Source: Chondrus crispus | Lineage: Eukaryota > Rhodophyta > Florideophyceae > Gigartinales > Gigartinaceae | NCBI RefSeq assembly: GCF_000350225.1 | Contig: NW_005179069.1 | Span: 464,612-528,611 of the forward strand | DNA length: 64,000 nucleotides | Direction of reading: 5' to 3' | Part shown: positions 22,589-34,910 of the stretch, piece after piece | How the letters are laid out: each line of letters begins with the position of its first letter | Numbering within the stretch: the first letter of the stretch is position 1 | Translations under genes and position numbers: made by a program | Notes under the pieces: generated by a model | What the model saw: only the letters and a program-made list of their open reading frames with translations | What the model was told of the DNA's origin: nothing | Databases searched by the model: none

Positions 22589-24044
22589 GTGCAACCCCTA
22601 CGTTTTTCGTTGAAACAGCTTCTTCTCATGACTTCGATACCAATGCAAACCGAGCCGTACAGAAGCTTGGACGAAAACGTGCACTACGAGAAGAAAAATA
22701 CTCGCGGCCATTTTTGTCTGTTCTGTGCAACTCAGTGTACCGCTGAGTCAGTATCATTTGCGGGAGGTGGTTCAACAAATTGGAGGCAGAATGCCACCAG
22801 CCCCTCGCCTGCTTCGTTCTTTCTAATGTATCTCCTGCGCATGCTTTCCTTCGCTCCATTCGTCTGCGGCATGCTAAGTCCATACGTTTTGCCAAATCTA
22901 TCCTTCAAGACGGCAAGCCATTTAAGGCGTAAAAATACTGTACGCACCTCACACTTCCCTCCTCCTGAGCGGCTGATCGCGGATCTCTCTCAAGATGCAT
23001 CCCGTATTTTCAACTTAGATACGACGGGTGTCAGTTCAAAGAACGACACCATCGGCATTACATTTAAGCGATATATTCTGCGCAGTGGTAGTCGCGATTT
23101 CAAGCTTCCTATTCGGAAGAAACTAGACTGTATTACTATGATGCCTGTAACTTGCGCAAATAGGGAGGGTGGTGGTTGCTTTGCCTGATTTAAAAGGCTC
23201 AAACCTTCCGTTACGGAAGATGGCGCGCGAGAGAGTAGAAGTTGAGCCAACACCGGAATCGCTACCACCACAAGGTTCTGTTGCTGCTGTTCGAAATAAA
23301 ACCGGATGTGCAGATTTCATGAGCTTCAAGAACTGGCCAGTCCACTTTGTGGAATATGTCAAAGGCAGGAAATCAGCTGCCAGACTGTTGCTCAATTATT
23401 ATGATTATCGTGCGCACTTGTCATTGGATGTGCCGGAAATACTACTGGAGGAAATATTGTTATCTATTCGCTCCCCGCTCGTACATAGGGAAAGAAGCAA
23501 CCTTCAGATGTTGTTCCGCTTGCGGTCTTTGAAGATGCCCTCAACCGCACCGTCAGTGATATTGTCCAAGCCGTTACTGACAAGGCACGGGATGCATCTG
23601 ATGTATTTTCCTTCCTACGAGAGTCTTGTATTCTTTTATTCAACTGGAAAAATATTAAGGCTTCGTTTGGGTGGTGTGGGGTATGGCTAAATGATGCCAT
23701 GACGTTGTTGAGTCATCCATACCCACGCAATGATACGGAGAATAAGAATCTGTGCTTTGTGCAGAAATTGGTACAAAAGCGTCTGGAACGCCTTTCTGTT
23801 CTCCGGCAAAGATTGGCAAAGGGCCCTGGCTGACCGGCCAGCAATACCGCATAACAGATTTGATTACACGACAAAAAGCTGCGCCATGACATCTCTGCAG
23901 GTCATGAACCTGGTGCGCAAGGATCAAGTCGCTGCACTACGCGAGATGAACACTGCACGGCGCAGCGCAGAGAATCAGAAAGAGATTCATGCAATTATTG
24001 GGACGTTAGCAGATTTATTCTCCATTGAACAGAAAGAGACGTGA
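22589..24044 (+). pseudogene. Degenerate plus-strand protein, probably TE-derived, unrecognised
   Basis: Four plus-strand pieces read in succession with shifts between them: 22589-23188, 23169-23475, 23489-23833 and 23790-24044. The best conserved are VPEILLEEILLSI, then VFEDALNRTVSDIVQAV and FLRESCILLFNWKNIKASFG, then a helical C-terminus (REMNTARRSAENQKEIHAII). This looks like a helical protein of several hundred residues broken by frameshifts. I do not recognise the family. It sits directly left of the Harbinger element and is not part of it, since it lies outside the terminal repeats. Confidence 0.35.
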
Positions 24045-24431
24045 TTCAACTGCAATTCGTCTCTTGCTGCCCGATCCAATGAACTGGGTTTGAGGGAACC
24101 ATTCTGGCTTTAAAGCAATCAGAGTTGCTACAAGCATAGTTTACGGTTTTTGTGCCCAGTGCGACAGAGAGTACGGCAGCAGCTAAGCTGCTTGCAATAA
24201 AGCGAGCTGCTGACTGTTATTTCCTGTTTAGTCATGAAGGGGCAGGAATATCACATGGGGACATTACAGACGGCTTCCTCGGGGACGTGGTGAAATAGTG
24301 AAATTGAATGTCAGAAAATGAGTTATTTTAGGGCCAATGTTCTGATTCTGTTCGATAGTCGACGACATAAATTCTTTGCTTTTTCATTGGCTCTGACATC
24401 GAGTTAAGCCCTATGCAAAACCAGAGACTTT
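24045..24431. other. Spacer left of Harbinger element
   Basis: Nothing recognisable. Similarity to the right flank begins at AAAACC near 24418, just outside the clear terminal repeat. Confidence 0.4.
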
Positions 24432-24573
24432 GATAGTAATTCGCGTTTCAATTTGCAAAATTCCGAAATGTCCCATATTGGAGCAAAATCTACTATATTG
24501 CAGCTCTTTCCAATTTAGTACGTCCGGGACGCACTATATTGGCCTATTTCCCTTTTTGTTATCACGTTAACTC
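24432..24573 (+). repeat. Left terminal inverted repeat of Harbinger element
   Basis: Starts GATAGTAATTCGCGTTTCAA and ends at CACGTTAACTC. It matches the reverse complement of 27680-27819 with only scattered differences. Confidence 0.85.
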
Positions 24574-24635
24574 CCCATTTGTTCGCACCACAAGCAGCAG
24601 CGGCTCCAACACCAGCAGGACATACACATATCGCC

Positions 24636-25835
24636 ATGCCACCGCGCAAAGGTACGCGACGCGTCTCTCGCACCCGACCCGCGAGTGGCGGCCGCGCATC
24701 TGGAGGGCAACAGAGCTCATGCGAGGCGCCTATCACCCCTTCCAATTCTGCCGCTCCTGCCGCCTCTGCTGCTGGCGTGTCGATCGTACGCACCATCGCA
24801 CCACCCGTCGGCCCTGCCGCGGAGCCACCTGTCACCCCGGCCGCGACGCGCAGGCGCAAGCTACGGTTCGTCATGAAAACGCACGGTGACAAGCTCCTCG
24901 ACGCGATCATGAACAACATGACGGCGTACCAAAACGCGATTGGGGGCCGCACTCATGCGGAGAAGAGCAACGGGCGTGTGAAGCTCACCAGCGCGCTGCT
25001 GAGTACTGTTCCGTCACTTCGCGATGCGTTCGGCACGTAAGCAGAGGTGGAGGCGGACCGTGGGGCGACAATGTATCGCCATCTTCAAACACTGAAGACA
25101 GCATATCGTGAAGCGCTGAGGGCTTTCACGGCGACTGGCGTGTCGACGGAGGACGCGGAGCGAGTGTGGATTGACAAGCTCGGGGCCACAGACTCGCCGG
25201 AGAAAGGTCGAATAGTCTTCGGACGGAACCCCTCCGTGTCAGCGGCGTGTCGGCGGTCCTCCGAACGCCCCTTCGAAGTTGCCCCGGCCGCCGCCAACAC
25301 GGCGGAGGTATCCGATAGTGACAGTGACAGCGACGGTAACAGCGACAGTGGCAGCAGTGAGGGTCGCTTTCGCCTCTCCCAAGAGGAACGCGACGGCGAG
25401 GGCGTGTTTGAGCCGGTCTCAAGTGGCAGGGGCCCTCGCACAGCGCCAACTCACGCTCTGGCCCGGCCGTCGCCGCCTGCTGAAGCTAGAAGGTCCGCAG
25501 CGGCGGCCATGCTGGCACTGGACGTCACTAGAGAAAAGCGCACGATCTGTGAGGCGTCCGCTCAACGTGCAAGCTCCCGTCGCCGCGCGGAGAGCGGCGA
25601 CAATTTCGCGGAGCAGGTGTCGGCAACTTTGCGGGACTCTATAGGCACAGGTAGGCAGTCCAGCAGTGCCACGGCGGTGGACGAAGAAAAGGCGAAGTAC
25701 ATAGCGGCGCGTACGGCGAGCGAGAAGGCAAGAACGGCAATGGCGATCCTATCGAATGAAAGTCTGTCAGAATCCGCTCGCCGATCCCTTCTGAAAAGTT
25801 TGGGGCTATTGGACATCCTTGAAGACAGTGAGTAG
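24636..25835 (+). pseudogene. Harbinger Myb/SANT-like partner protein
   Basis: ATG 24636 opens MPPRKGTRRVSRTRPASG, a basic start, and an alanine/proline-rich linker follows. From about residue 80 comes a helical block (KLRFVMKTHGDKLLDAIMNN) in the position of the DNA-binding domain. One in-frame TAA at 25038-25040 interrupts, after which the same frame continues to 25835. There is an acidic serine run (SDSDSDSDGNSDSGSSEG) and helical tail repeats (KARTAMAILSNESLSESARR). Harbinger elements encode such a second protein, which binds the ends and carries the transposase to the nucleus. The TAA overlaps GTAAGC, so a small intron is an alternative to a nonsense mutation. Confidence 0.6.
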
Positions 25836-26181
25836 CATATAATGTAAGGCTAGCTTTCGCGCACTGTGCTTTTCTAAGCGCTCTTAAGTTTATTAGACTC
25901 TAAACTAAACTACGAAATGTGCAGCTCGCCTATGTACCGTCATTCACGCACCCCATGCCCATCCGTACGACCTGTCGCACCCGCTCGTCCCTGCCCCTTG
26001 CAAGCGGGGAGCACACATCGTCGGGGCACGGAGGCGCCGCAAAGGCGTCTTCTGTGCTCTGCTGGCGCTCCGCGCTGCAGGACTCCTACTCCCACGCTGC
26101 GTCGTACCTGCGTCTCGCGTTTTCTAGGAAGTTGTGCAAGCACGCGCTGGCGAGAATCACAGTGCCTGCGATCTCGATAGA

Positions 26182-27478
26182 TTACGGGAGATAGCGCAAA
26201 ATAGCCCACCATCCTTTTAGATGCGCGAATGCATTTTCCGTTATAACTCTAATTTGAGCCAAAAGAAAATTGTATGCCGCGCAGCGGTCTTTGCTCGGGC
26301 CAGAGGATACGCTCGCTTGCGAAAAATGTATCATCATCCACTCGCGAAGCACGAACCCAGAGTCCGCGATGACCGTGCACCCCTCCGGAAGACGCCGGCT
26401 GTGCAATGACGGGTCGCCGCACATAGCGCCCATAGCTCCGTAGACTTCAGCATGGCCATGTCGCTGGCTGATCCTTGAAAGCCTACCGCCGCGAACGTAA
26501 AGACGCCGCGGTGGTCCACATCGAACAGGCTGCCGACGGAATAGCAAGCGCACTTGCCGCTGTAGTACTCTTGCGCCGCGGCGCGAGGCAGCCCGCGCGG
26601 CATTTCCGCAAGCCGCCCTTGTATGCCGTCAATCGCCATGGCAATGTTCCCGAAAATGTCAGTGCCGCGCGGCAGATTCGGACGCCAACTTCTTGCGCTC
26701 CTGGCATTCATCTCCACCCGATAGCGGCACAGCGAGTCAAAGCCAGACGTTATCTCGGCACAGGCCGCGCTGTCAGACGCGTCCGGCAATTTGGGAGTCG
26801 GCATCGACAGCGTTATAATTATTGCAACGCGAGGGAGCCACGATTGTTGGAGAGTGGACCTCCCTAGTTCCCAATCGATGGCCGTCGCGGACCAACTGGA
26901 GATCCCTTGCGCAAACGCTCGAACGTTGTAAAACACTGGGAGAACAAACGGATTCGACTTCGGCCCGAGGGTGCTGGGGTCTCTATCAAAATACGGGTCA
27001 ACAGCTTCCAATAAAGCAAGGAAGGTGTCTTTCGTCATTCGCATTTGCTGAAAAAGACGCCCGGGTCAAGCTGAACGACGACCGCGAACATGCGCTCTGC
27101 GCCACAGTCGATGCTGCGTTGCACGCGAGAGGTAGAGGCCTCACTGCACGCGTTGCGCACCATAATTACATCGGTACAGACCCGCTGAAGGGCCCATACC
27201 TCTGCGGCGGCCAGCAAGTTGGAAATGCACACAGGCTCCAAGTCGGCACCTATTACGGCCGCCAACCCTAGCGAGTCGTCGCTGGAGCCGCACATGAGGT
27301 CTCCTTCAAGGTCAAGGCCCGCATCGAGCAAATGCTCGTCCTCGTGGTCCTCTCCCGCGCGACGAGCTTCGTAAAAGCCCGAGCGCTGGCGCACCGGCGC
27401 TTGATAGCGTGCTCGGGCTGCTGATGACGCCTCCGAGGGGCCATGAGACTGTGGCGCGCTGCGTTCAGCAGGAATCAC
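26182..27478 (-). pseudogene. PIF/Harbinger transposase
   Basis: The N-terminal ORF starts at ATG 27478. A TTTTTCAG acceptor-like site near 27045 leads into RMTKDTFLALLEAVDPYFD. The catalytic core follows: IAMAIDGIQGRL (first Asp) and VGSLFDVDHRGVFTFAAVGF. A one-base shift near 26400 comes next, then EGCTVIADSGFVLREWM (second Asp) and IRVITENAFAHLKGWWAIL (catalytic Glu). All three acidic residues of the DDE triad are present. The frameshift between the first and second Asp makes this copy inactive. The gene is convergent with the partner gene. Confidence 0.75.
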
Positions 27479-27632
27479 CGCTACCCTACTCTATGTACGC
27501 AAGCGCAAGCGGCGCTAAACCGCGCGACGCGCGGTTTGCGTAACAGTTACCCGTTCTGCTGGGGCTGCTGATAGAGACTGGAGACGCATCCAAGGGGCCA
27601 TGAGATTATGGCGCGCTACGTTCAGCAGACAT
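27435..27632. repeat. Duplicated segment at the transposase 5' end
   Basis: GGGGCCATGAGACTGTGGCG at 27435 recurs as GGGGCCATGAGATTATGGCG about 160 bases on, with the sequence after it (CGCTnCGTTCAGCAG) also shared. TACCCGTTCTG likewise occurs twice, near 27550 and 27670. A GC-rich hairpin (AAACCGCGC, GAC, GCGCGGTTT; 27517-27537) lies between. Confidence 0.7.
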
Positions 27633-27679
27633 CATCGCGGTTGTGCTACTGCTGTGCTGTAACGGTTACCCGTTCTGTG

Positions 27680-27819
27680 AGTTAACGTGAGAAAAAATGG
27701 GAATTGGCCAATATAGTGTGTCTCGGACGTACTAAACTGGAAAGAGCTCCCAATATAGTAGATTTTGCTCCGATATGAGACATTTCGGAATTTCGCAAAT
27801 TGAAACGCGAATTACTATC
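27680..27819 (-). repeat. Right terminal inverted repeat of Harbinger element
   Basis: Reverse complement of the left repeat, ending CGCGAATTACTATC. Confidence 0.85.
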
Positions 27820-28285
27820 TATGCAGGTTTTAGAAATACGTACTTTGGCTCAATGTGGAGGACATAACAGACTTTTTGGTGTTTAATTCACTCTAGTCGA
27901 AGGATTATGACCTACAAGAGTGTACGCTATATCATAAACATTTGACAATTCGCGCAGCATCCCTTAAGTTAAGTTAAAAAATCCCTGTCGTTGGGACGAC
28001 ACTTGTCCATTTTCACTTCTTTTCCACAGGTGCTAGGCCTAAAACATACATATATGCCGATATCATACACACAAATTGATGTTATGTTCAAAGGCAGAAC
28101 ATTTAACAGAAAATAAACGAGCTGAAACATTCCATTACTAGCCATGCTTCAGTACTGTATGTGCGTGGGTCTTATAATGTGTTCTTTTACCTCTACCAAG
28201 ATTCCGATTCTTCGGCAATTAGTCTTCTTTCATAATCCAGATCTCAAAGAATTGAGGTGAATCGAAGTTTTGGATAGCCATACAG

Positions 28286-28582
28286 GGGGGGGTCGCTCAA
28301 TAGTGCCTACTTTAGTAGTGCTTCCCTCTATATAGTGCTATGGCTCACCCTCTGGCACAGGTTATCATACGCTCACACGTGTATCATCCGGCATGGTTCA
28401 GTACTCAAAGGATGAAGTTATGTAGTTGTGTTATACAGGATTTGTTGTGTTTGTGTTAGCAGTGTGCTTTGTCCCCAAATATATGTATTTGAGCCTCCTT
28501 TCTATAGTGCCATCCCCCCAATAGTGCCATAGTTAGAGGTATGTCACGCTATAGCACTATATCGTAGAAGGCACTGTAATTG
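28286..28582. repeat. MITE-like segment with AGTGC-type inverted ends
   Basis: Both ends carry versions of the same motif in opposite orientation: AATAGTGCC with ATATAGTGCTATGGC on the left, GCTATAGCACTATAT with GGCACTGTA on the right. AGTGC or GCACT words recur through the segment. No coding capacity. The CACTGTA end suggests a pogo/Tigger-derived miniature element. Confidence 0.35.
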
Positions 28583-28612
28583 ATTGCCAACCTCCATCTT
28601 TGTAGGAAGTAT

Positions 28613-29164
28613 TAAGAGCATCCCCTGCCTGTACGGCCTTTACTTCGCGCGACCCCGCTGGTTCCGTTCAAGGATGCAATACCGTTAGATGAGCTTCGAG
28701 CGCGACAGCTGATCGACATAGGCCGCACCCAAGCCGCTCTTCGCGACCTGCACCGCGGAGTTGCTGAGAATGCTGAAGCATCCCGAAAGCGAAAGATTAA
28801 GAATCACAACGCAAGGACGAGCGTTCACGCAGCCAATTTTAGTGTGGGAGACTTTGTCTTGGTGCGCAGGGCGGTGCCCGGCAAGCACAAGCTTAATTTC
28901 TCCCTTATAAATCGGACAACTGGACTTGTTTGCGTCATCGCTGGCGATGACGTCGTCATCAATTTGATTGCCAATATCATTGACGAGTTGATTGTTGATG
29001 TCGTAGAGGGTCTAAACAGCGCGGTATCATTTCATTTTGAAGTAGGGGCTCTTGAGAAAATATTTAGTATAGAAGAAATGAGAAAGACCCGTGTGAAACG
29101 GCTTTCTCTATCGCAGTTGTTCTATCTTATACTGTTTAGTTTTAGTAAAATGATGAAAACTTAA
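28613..29164 (+). pseudogene. Ty3/gypsy integrase C-terminal fragment
   Basis: The open frame reads PLDELRARQLIDIGRTQAAL, then a basic helix (RKRKIKNHNARTSVH), then ANFSVGDFVLVRRAVPGKHK. This order, with the GDFVLV strand and HKL motif, is the region just after the integrase core in Ty3/gypsy elements. It is a different lineage from the chromovirus at 48-56 kb and has no chromodomain. The reading then loses similarity and stops at 29162-29164. The core and the rest of pol are absent. Confidence 0.6.
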
Positions 29165-29965
29165 GGTACTTCTCACAAAAAGGCGGGATTTTCGGGTTTG
29201 AAAGTTAACCCGCAGTTGCGGATGCCCAGCTTAGCGCGTATCATGCGCATTTATGTTTTAGTTGCATATTTAATTAACTTCTCTACCAATATTTCGCAGA
29301 CCCCATGCATGTGAATTCGAACATTTGCGATCTTCGAAGCACTGTATGCAGTTACTCTACTGTTTTGAAACATGCTGGAATTCTAGCATTTTTATCGGGG
29401 TGATTAAGCAGCACTCCGGTTCACAGCTTGTCTTATTTCACAAATAAGCACGATTTCCCCATACCGTGTATTTAAAAAGGGCTAAGGCACGTGTTTCTGT
29501 TGAACAGGCTTGCCCGACACGCCATCCTCACTTTCCCTTGCCCACGCTCACACTGCACTCCACGTCACACGTGTCCAGTTTGCACACTTGTGTGACATTC
29601 ACACGATTGACACCCGTACAGCCAGCACTGTCCGCGATCCCATCTCACTGTCGGTGAGATGGGACACCGCCGCGGCACCAAAGATAGGACAAAGCTAGCG
29701 CGCTCCTCTCCAAAGAGGGAGAGAGGCAAGAGATCATCAAAAAGGTAAAGCAGACCCCCACATATCGAGTCATCGACACTCTGCCCTGTTCTACGGGTAG
29801 CCGAGTAGACCGACGCGCACCTCGCTCTATCCCTCGCCGCGTCTCCGTTCTACGAGACGCGCAGTCGCTGCGGTCCTCCTCCGTCCTACGAGGAGACACG
29901 CAGGGACACCAACAACCACTTGACCCCAACCCGCGCAACACCATCAGTTTCATGTGAAGCACAAC
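29165..29965 (+). mobile_element. Possible LTR following the integrase fragment
   Basis: A purine run (AAAAAGGCGGGA near 29178) lies just after the integrase stop, where a polypurine tract would be. About 780 bases follow without coding sequence. I found no second copy to prove an LTR. A short hairpin lies at 29638-29664. Confidence 0.25.
29638..29664. repeat. Small perfect hairpin
   Basis: TCCCATCTCAC, loop TGTCG, GTGAGATGGGA. Confidence 0.75.
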
Positions 29966-30354
29966 GGTACGGTTTCAAATTACTGGGTTGCATATCTGCA
30001 ACATGTAGGATGGATCAAACCCCTGCCGTCGAACTTCAATTGCTCTCGTTTCCTGTATTTCGGGTCTCACAGACGCCAATGAGTTGTTCCTTCGCAAATT
30101 TTCTGCACAGTTGGGATGTCGGTCGTGGAATATCTTTAGTGACCTTCCATGGCCAGTTGAGGTGAGGTGTTGAAATGGTCACCTCGCACTCGTGGCTGAT
30201 GCTCATTTCAGCAATTCCACTAAGAGTAAAGTGAGATATGAAAATGCTATAGCAGCTATTGTGCATGCAATAATGCTGTACATAACTGATAAGAAAAATC
30301 GTCCACGTGCGATGCAGACGTTTGCCCTAGCGTGAACCCACAAATTACCTAGCC

Positions 30355-30750
30355 TTGGAACTTGTGGGTGAGGCCCAATCCTTCTCATTCAACCCCGGAC
30401 CAGTTCACATCCGCCACCCGAATCACAGCTCACCAGTCAGTCATCCACACTCAAACGGAAATGCATTGACATGCCCGCACAATTGCCACACGGACAATGA
30501 AAGCGGGGAAATGCTCCTAGACATAAATCAAAAACCACGCCTATGTAACAGTGTGGAATACATAACCTTTATCGTCATCGTAATGGCAATGCGTCTCAAA
30601 CCAAACATACGAAGTTGCGCCCAAACGGCCCTTCGTGAACAGGCGGAATTGAGAGATCACTCAAAATCCTTTCAAGCTCTGGAGGAATCACTGATCGCTC
30701 ACAACTCTCCATCCGACCATTGGTCATTACAGTGTAAGACATTGGGCTGA
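30355..30750 (+). pseudogene. Possible non-LTR retrotransposon endonuclease fragment
   Basis: The ORF contains NESGEMLLD and ends with SPSDHWSLQ. An NG-LL element and a terminal SDH are hallmarks of the APE-type endonuclease of LINE elements. Spacing is roughly right, but the catalytic middle is unrecognisable and no reverse transcriptase follows. The call is tentative. Confidence 0.25.
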
Positions 30751-33700
30751 GACTCTCTGTCTTGAAGGACACAGTCGCCCCTCAGATCCGAGGAACGTCA
30801 TCGTGGATGAGATTTCAAGGCGAAATATGTTTTGCATTTTTCGGTACCCTTCGAAGGGTACCAACAGTACCATCGACCTGTTTTTGAGGGTTTTCTTAAC
30901 CCGTTTTCTGGACAGGACCATACTTGTACTTCTTCTCTTTCTAATTTTATCTTTGAAATTATCCGTCGCTTGCCCTCCTACAGTACACATGCGTCGACGC
31001 CACCTACAACATCACTATTATCATTCTGCGCAGTATAGGGCAGGCTCCCGGCACAGCTCCTGTGCAGTACACTACGAATAATACGGTTAAACTGCTGATA
31101 TTTGTCTCTGTCTTCTGACAAGCGCATGGAGTGGGACGACTCTCGGTGTTGTCTTTGTGTGTGTTGAAACTGCTGTCCGTCCATATCTATTTTCGGAGGC
31201 GAATATTCTCGACAACCATAATGAAACGAGACTACGAAAGTCATTTGCTGGTGTCAGTTACGATTTATGCTGCATGGTTCGTTCCATATCATCAAAACTG
31301 AAGAGTTTGGGAAACCTAAGACATTTATAGAACTCGGCGACAGTGGCTATCTTGTAGGTTATTAAAATGTTCAGCTCATCAGCATCGATATATTCAGAGC
31401 GTGGCAACCCTGGCCAGGAATAGATGACCGAAGTTATAATAAAAATCATGGCCTCGCGAAGATGTTGAAAAATCGTTGTTCAAAACTTTGCTTGGAGTCT
31501 ACAGTGCAGACACCTTACCAAGACAATTACATCACAAGACAATGCCCATTCTCAAATCTATACTGTCGAATCTATGGACTCCGCATGGTTCATATTGGAG
31601 GGCGAATGCATTGAAGATAATGAGACAAACTGCAACTCAAGAAATTGATTCCTTTTATCTTTCCTCGTCTGCTCTTCGCCCTTCCTCTGGCCAGCGAACG
31701 GAAAACTTTGCAGTCACCTAGAGGATAGTACCGCTTTTTTAAAACAAATTGGCCATTGATTCACTTGAAGGCGCACTGAGGAGAGAACTTTCATTGCATG
31801 AGTTTCTCTTCCAAGGTGTCTCAGGAGTGCAAACAACTCTTCATGTCATAGATGTAATGTGCAAGAGGAAACACCAGTCGATACAGTAGAGGGAAGGGGA
31901 GCTGGACGGGCTGATCTGCAGCGCGGTTGGTATTGGCCAAAAGTCTCAAGACTTTTCGTTCTGGAACTTTCGGTAAGCTGCTTGCTGCTTTGCACTATTG
32001 GGCGAATGTGGCATTTTTTTAGTGAAAGGAGCATTTCCTTCTATGAAGCGAGTTCAACCCCACGCAGCGCTATCACGCCCTGATTGGGAGACGGTGTAGG
32101 TTTAGGGGTACCCTCTTTGAAAAAATGAGTTGGAAAAAATAGACGTCTGTCTGTAGAAAGAGAGTTGATTGGGTCTTGATTCGCTTCTTCCGAATGCGGA
32201 AGCTTCGTTCGAGGATGGAATTGCTCTAGACTAGAAATGTCAAACAAGTCAGTCTTTCATCGGTTCGACAGGAACGCGAGAGTGTATGGCTGTTGAAATT
32301 CAATAGAGAATGTCCAATGTAGTGATGTTGAAGCTATTCAGGCGACCCATTAGCGATGGACGAAATGCTCAACAGCTGTGTTCCACTGATTGGCTTCACA
32401 CCACACCGATGGTTGCGCGGGTTTGGCTTTCGCAAGACTTTCTTTCGGATGCTGTGTTTCAGAGGAGGCAGACTACATAGATGGTTTCAGGAGATATCAA
32501 TGATGAGAGGGAGCTCTTAGGAAACGAGAAGAGCCGGAACTATTTGCGGACTTGTTTTTGAATGCACAGTGCTCTAGACGAATAAGCTAGTAGTTATTGG
32601 TCTTGTGCCTGAGTGACTCTTGTGACAAATATGTTCCGGAGTCACATCATCAGTAATGCAACCGGGTTGCGAGTGACGTGGGCTGCCGTCGCATAAAATA
32701 GTGTCGCTGAGGCACCGACAGCGGGGATAGAGGTGTGTCGGCGAAGGAGGCTTGAAGAAATTTTTAAAATTTTCTCCGTAGATCTTGAGCTTCATAGTGC
32801 TCCTGAGAGACTAGACTGTGAAGGATCGATCCTCCATGGCGTTGTGCTGCAGCATGACATTTTGCTTGCGGCAATGCCAGCCGCATTTGCCAACAAGACA
32901 AAAACGCTCCTGCGTTCTCGTCGATCGCGCTCTTTCTGCAGCACCACCGTTTGCAGCGATCGGAGGAAGCGCTTTACAGAGAAGGAATGTCTGCAGAGCA
33001 AGTACCCTTGAAGGGCACTCTGAACAAGACTATGAAACTTTTGAACGCTGTGTTCTGTACAGTGACCTGTACCGTTTTGTATTTCACCAAAGCGTTCGAG
33101 AGCCTACAGAATTCGTAAGTGAAAGGGAAAGACGAGCTTGAAGACTTACTGCACCACTTTCATATGGATCTTTTCAACTAGGTACAGTAGTTGGGCATGG
33201 ATTGAGATTTCATCTCAGCATGGGCTCCGGCACGTGAGATATGGTGTTTGTGAAATGTACAAAGAGTGTCATTGGAAAAGGTTATTTTTAGAGTAAGCGT
33301 TCAATGTGCCTCTAAATAGAGTTGCTTACATATGACAACTCTCTGCTTGAGCCGTGATTTGCGAGTCGAACTCGGTTTTATTTGACGCATTTCGACACAG
33401 GAGAAAAGTTGTGGTCCATAAACCGCTTTCGAGTCTAACTACAATATTCCATTTGTTTCATTCTCTCCAACTCCGATAAATTGGATTGCGGCGTCCAGTC
33501 AGAATCACTTTTCTTCGCTTCCAAACTAAAATAATGATAGTCAATCCACTCACTTTCTCTCCATCTTCCTTGTCCGCCGCCTTGCCGTCCGTCCCTTTTT
33601 GCCCTTCCTCTTAAATATATACAACAAAAAGAGAAGGATTGCTCGAATCTTTCATAAAGGTACACGTACATCAAATATTTGTCCGCGTTGAGATTATCTG

Positions 33701-34883
33701 CACCATGCCTAACTAGGAGGGTTGCCTTGCACGGACTAGTTACGAGCCCCTCTCTGTCCGATCAGTCAAAAAATATAGATGGCTTTGCCTCTGCCCAGGC
33801 AATGTCACATCTTGTGACAAAGAGAGATGGTACAGCGTAGCTACGTCTGTTTGATTGTCGTCCGGGCTTCCGGAGGGAGAATATCCTGCACGTACCAGTG
33901 CAGTACGTACAAGGCGTGCACATGCAACACGACTGCACATGTTGCGTCTCTTCTCGGGGACATGCTTCCGTTACGATTTCGACACCATTTCGATCTCACT
34001 AGAGCCTGCTCTGATTTCAAGTGTGTGGGGGGCGGGGAGCTGCCGTAATGCACAGAAGCGAATCTGCCTGGTGGTGCCAGCACCTGCTCTCCGGGAAGTG
34101 CATGGAACATTCGACCGTCATAGAACAACAACTCTATATCACCGGTGCAGTGACATGCTGACTTGTTTCCGTTCTTGTTGCCCCCTTTGGTGTGTCACAG
34201 CTTTCACGTGAACTGTTCGGCATTGCTCTACACGACTATGAAAACTACATCAGTACTGGTATCTCTTGTACCGTACAGTGTATCAAAAAAACATGATGGC
34301 AGAGCTTACAAGCTTCGCGCACCAATGGACCGGCGAAGACACCAGGAAAAAAAAAAAACGTTGTACAGTATTTGCCATGTTTGTCAGAGTTAACTGTATA
34401 TCACAGTCGCAATTATCGAAATGGATTAACTTTATTTAAAGACAGGGCGGTGTCCTAGCAGTGATGTCGTAGACGTGCTGTTGAGCGTATCGAGGGAAGT
34501 CATGTACAACGTTGCCATTAGAGCTCTAGTGAGACGGACAACTCTATTTTGTTGCGCTGTGTAGTACTGGTATGTGCTACATCGCATTGCTGATGTTGAT
34601 GATAAGATTCCTCTACTCTACTTGATGTGAGTGCGGTCAGTTCAGGAGGCATTGAAAGGCGATTCGTGAAATACGGGTGTGTGAAGAGTGTGTGATTTGG
34701 GGCGAAGAAAGGTCGTTGCGGAGACTTGCTATGAGACACAGCAGTGAACGAGAGGTTTTACAGTTTGCGAAAAGCAGATGATGACGGGAAGATGCCCATT
34801 TTATGACAAAGTGCCAATGCGTCATGCAGCAAAGCTAAACAAACCGTGTCGTGGTGCATGGTGAGGTGGCACATAGTCAGCGT
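30751..34883. other. Four kilobases with no recognisable gene
   Basis: Many short ORFs on both strands but none with a domain, repeat or signal I can support. A 20-bp perfect palindrome (GGTACCCTTCGAAGGGTACC) is at 30843-30862, just inside this block. The sequence is close to the AT content of the unannotated middle of the window. Confidence 0.4.
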
Positions 34884-34910
34884 GGGGGGGGGGGGGGGGG
34901 GGGGGGGGGG
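34884..34910. repeat. Run of 27 G
   Basis: An uninterrupted G homopolymer on the plus strand. Its length may not be exact in the source assembly. Confidence 0.9.

Larger units (their letters stand above)
24432..27819. mobile_element. PIF/Harbinger DNA transposon
   Basis: A complete 3.4-kb element is bounded by inverted repeats of about 140 bp (24432-24573 and 27680-27819). It carries the two genes diagnostic of this superfamily: a Myb/SANT-like partner on the plus strand and a DDE transposase on the minus strand, convergent with each other. Both genes are broken. The outer bases GATAGTAATTCGCG are mirrored exactly at the right end. A clear 3-bp target duplication could not be assigned. Confidence 0.85.

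Noticed and set aside
24539..25449. Several GC-rich ORFs overlapping the Harbinger partner gene
   Set aside because: Shadows in other frames; the chosen frame has the basic start, acidic serine run and helical tail expected of the partner.
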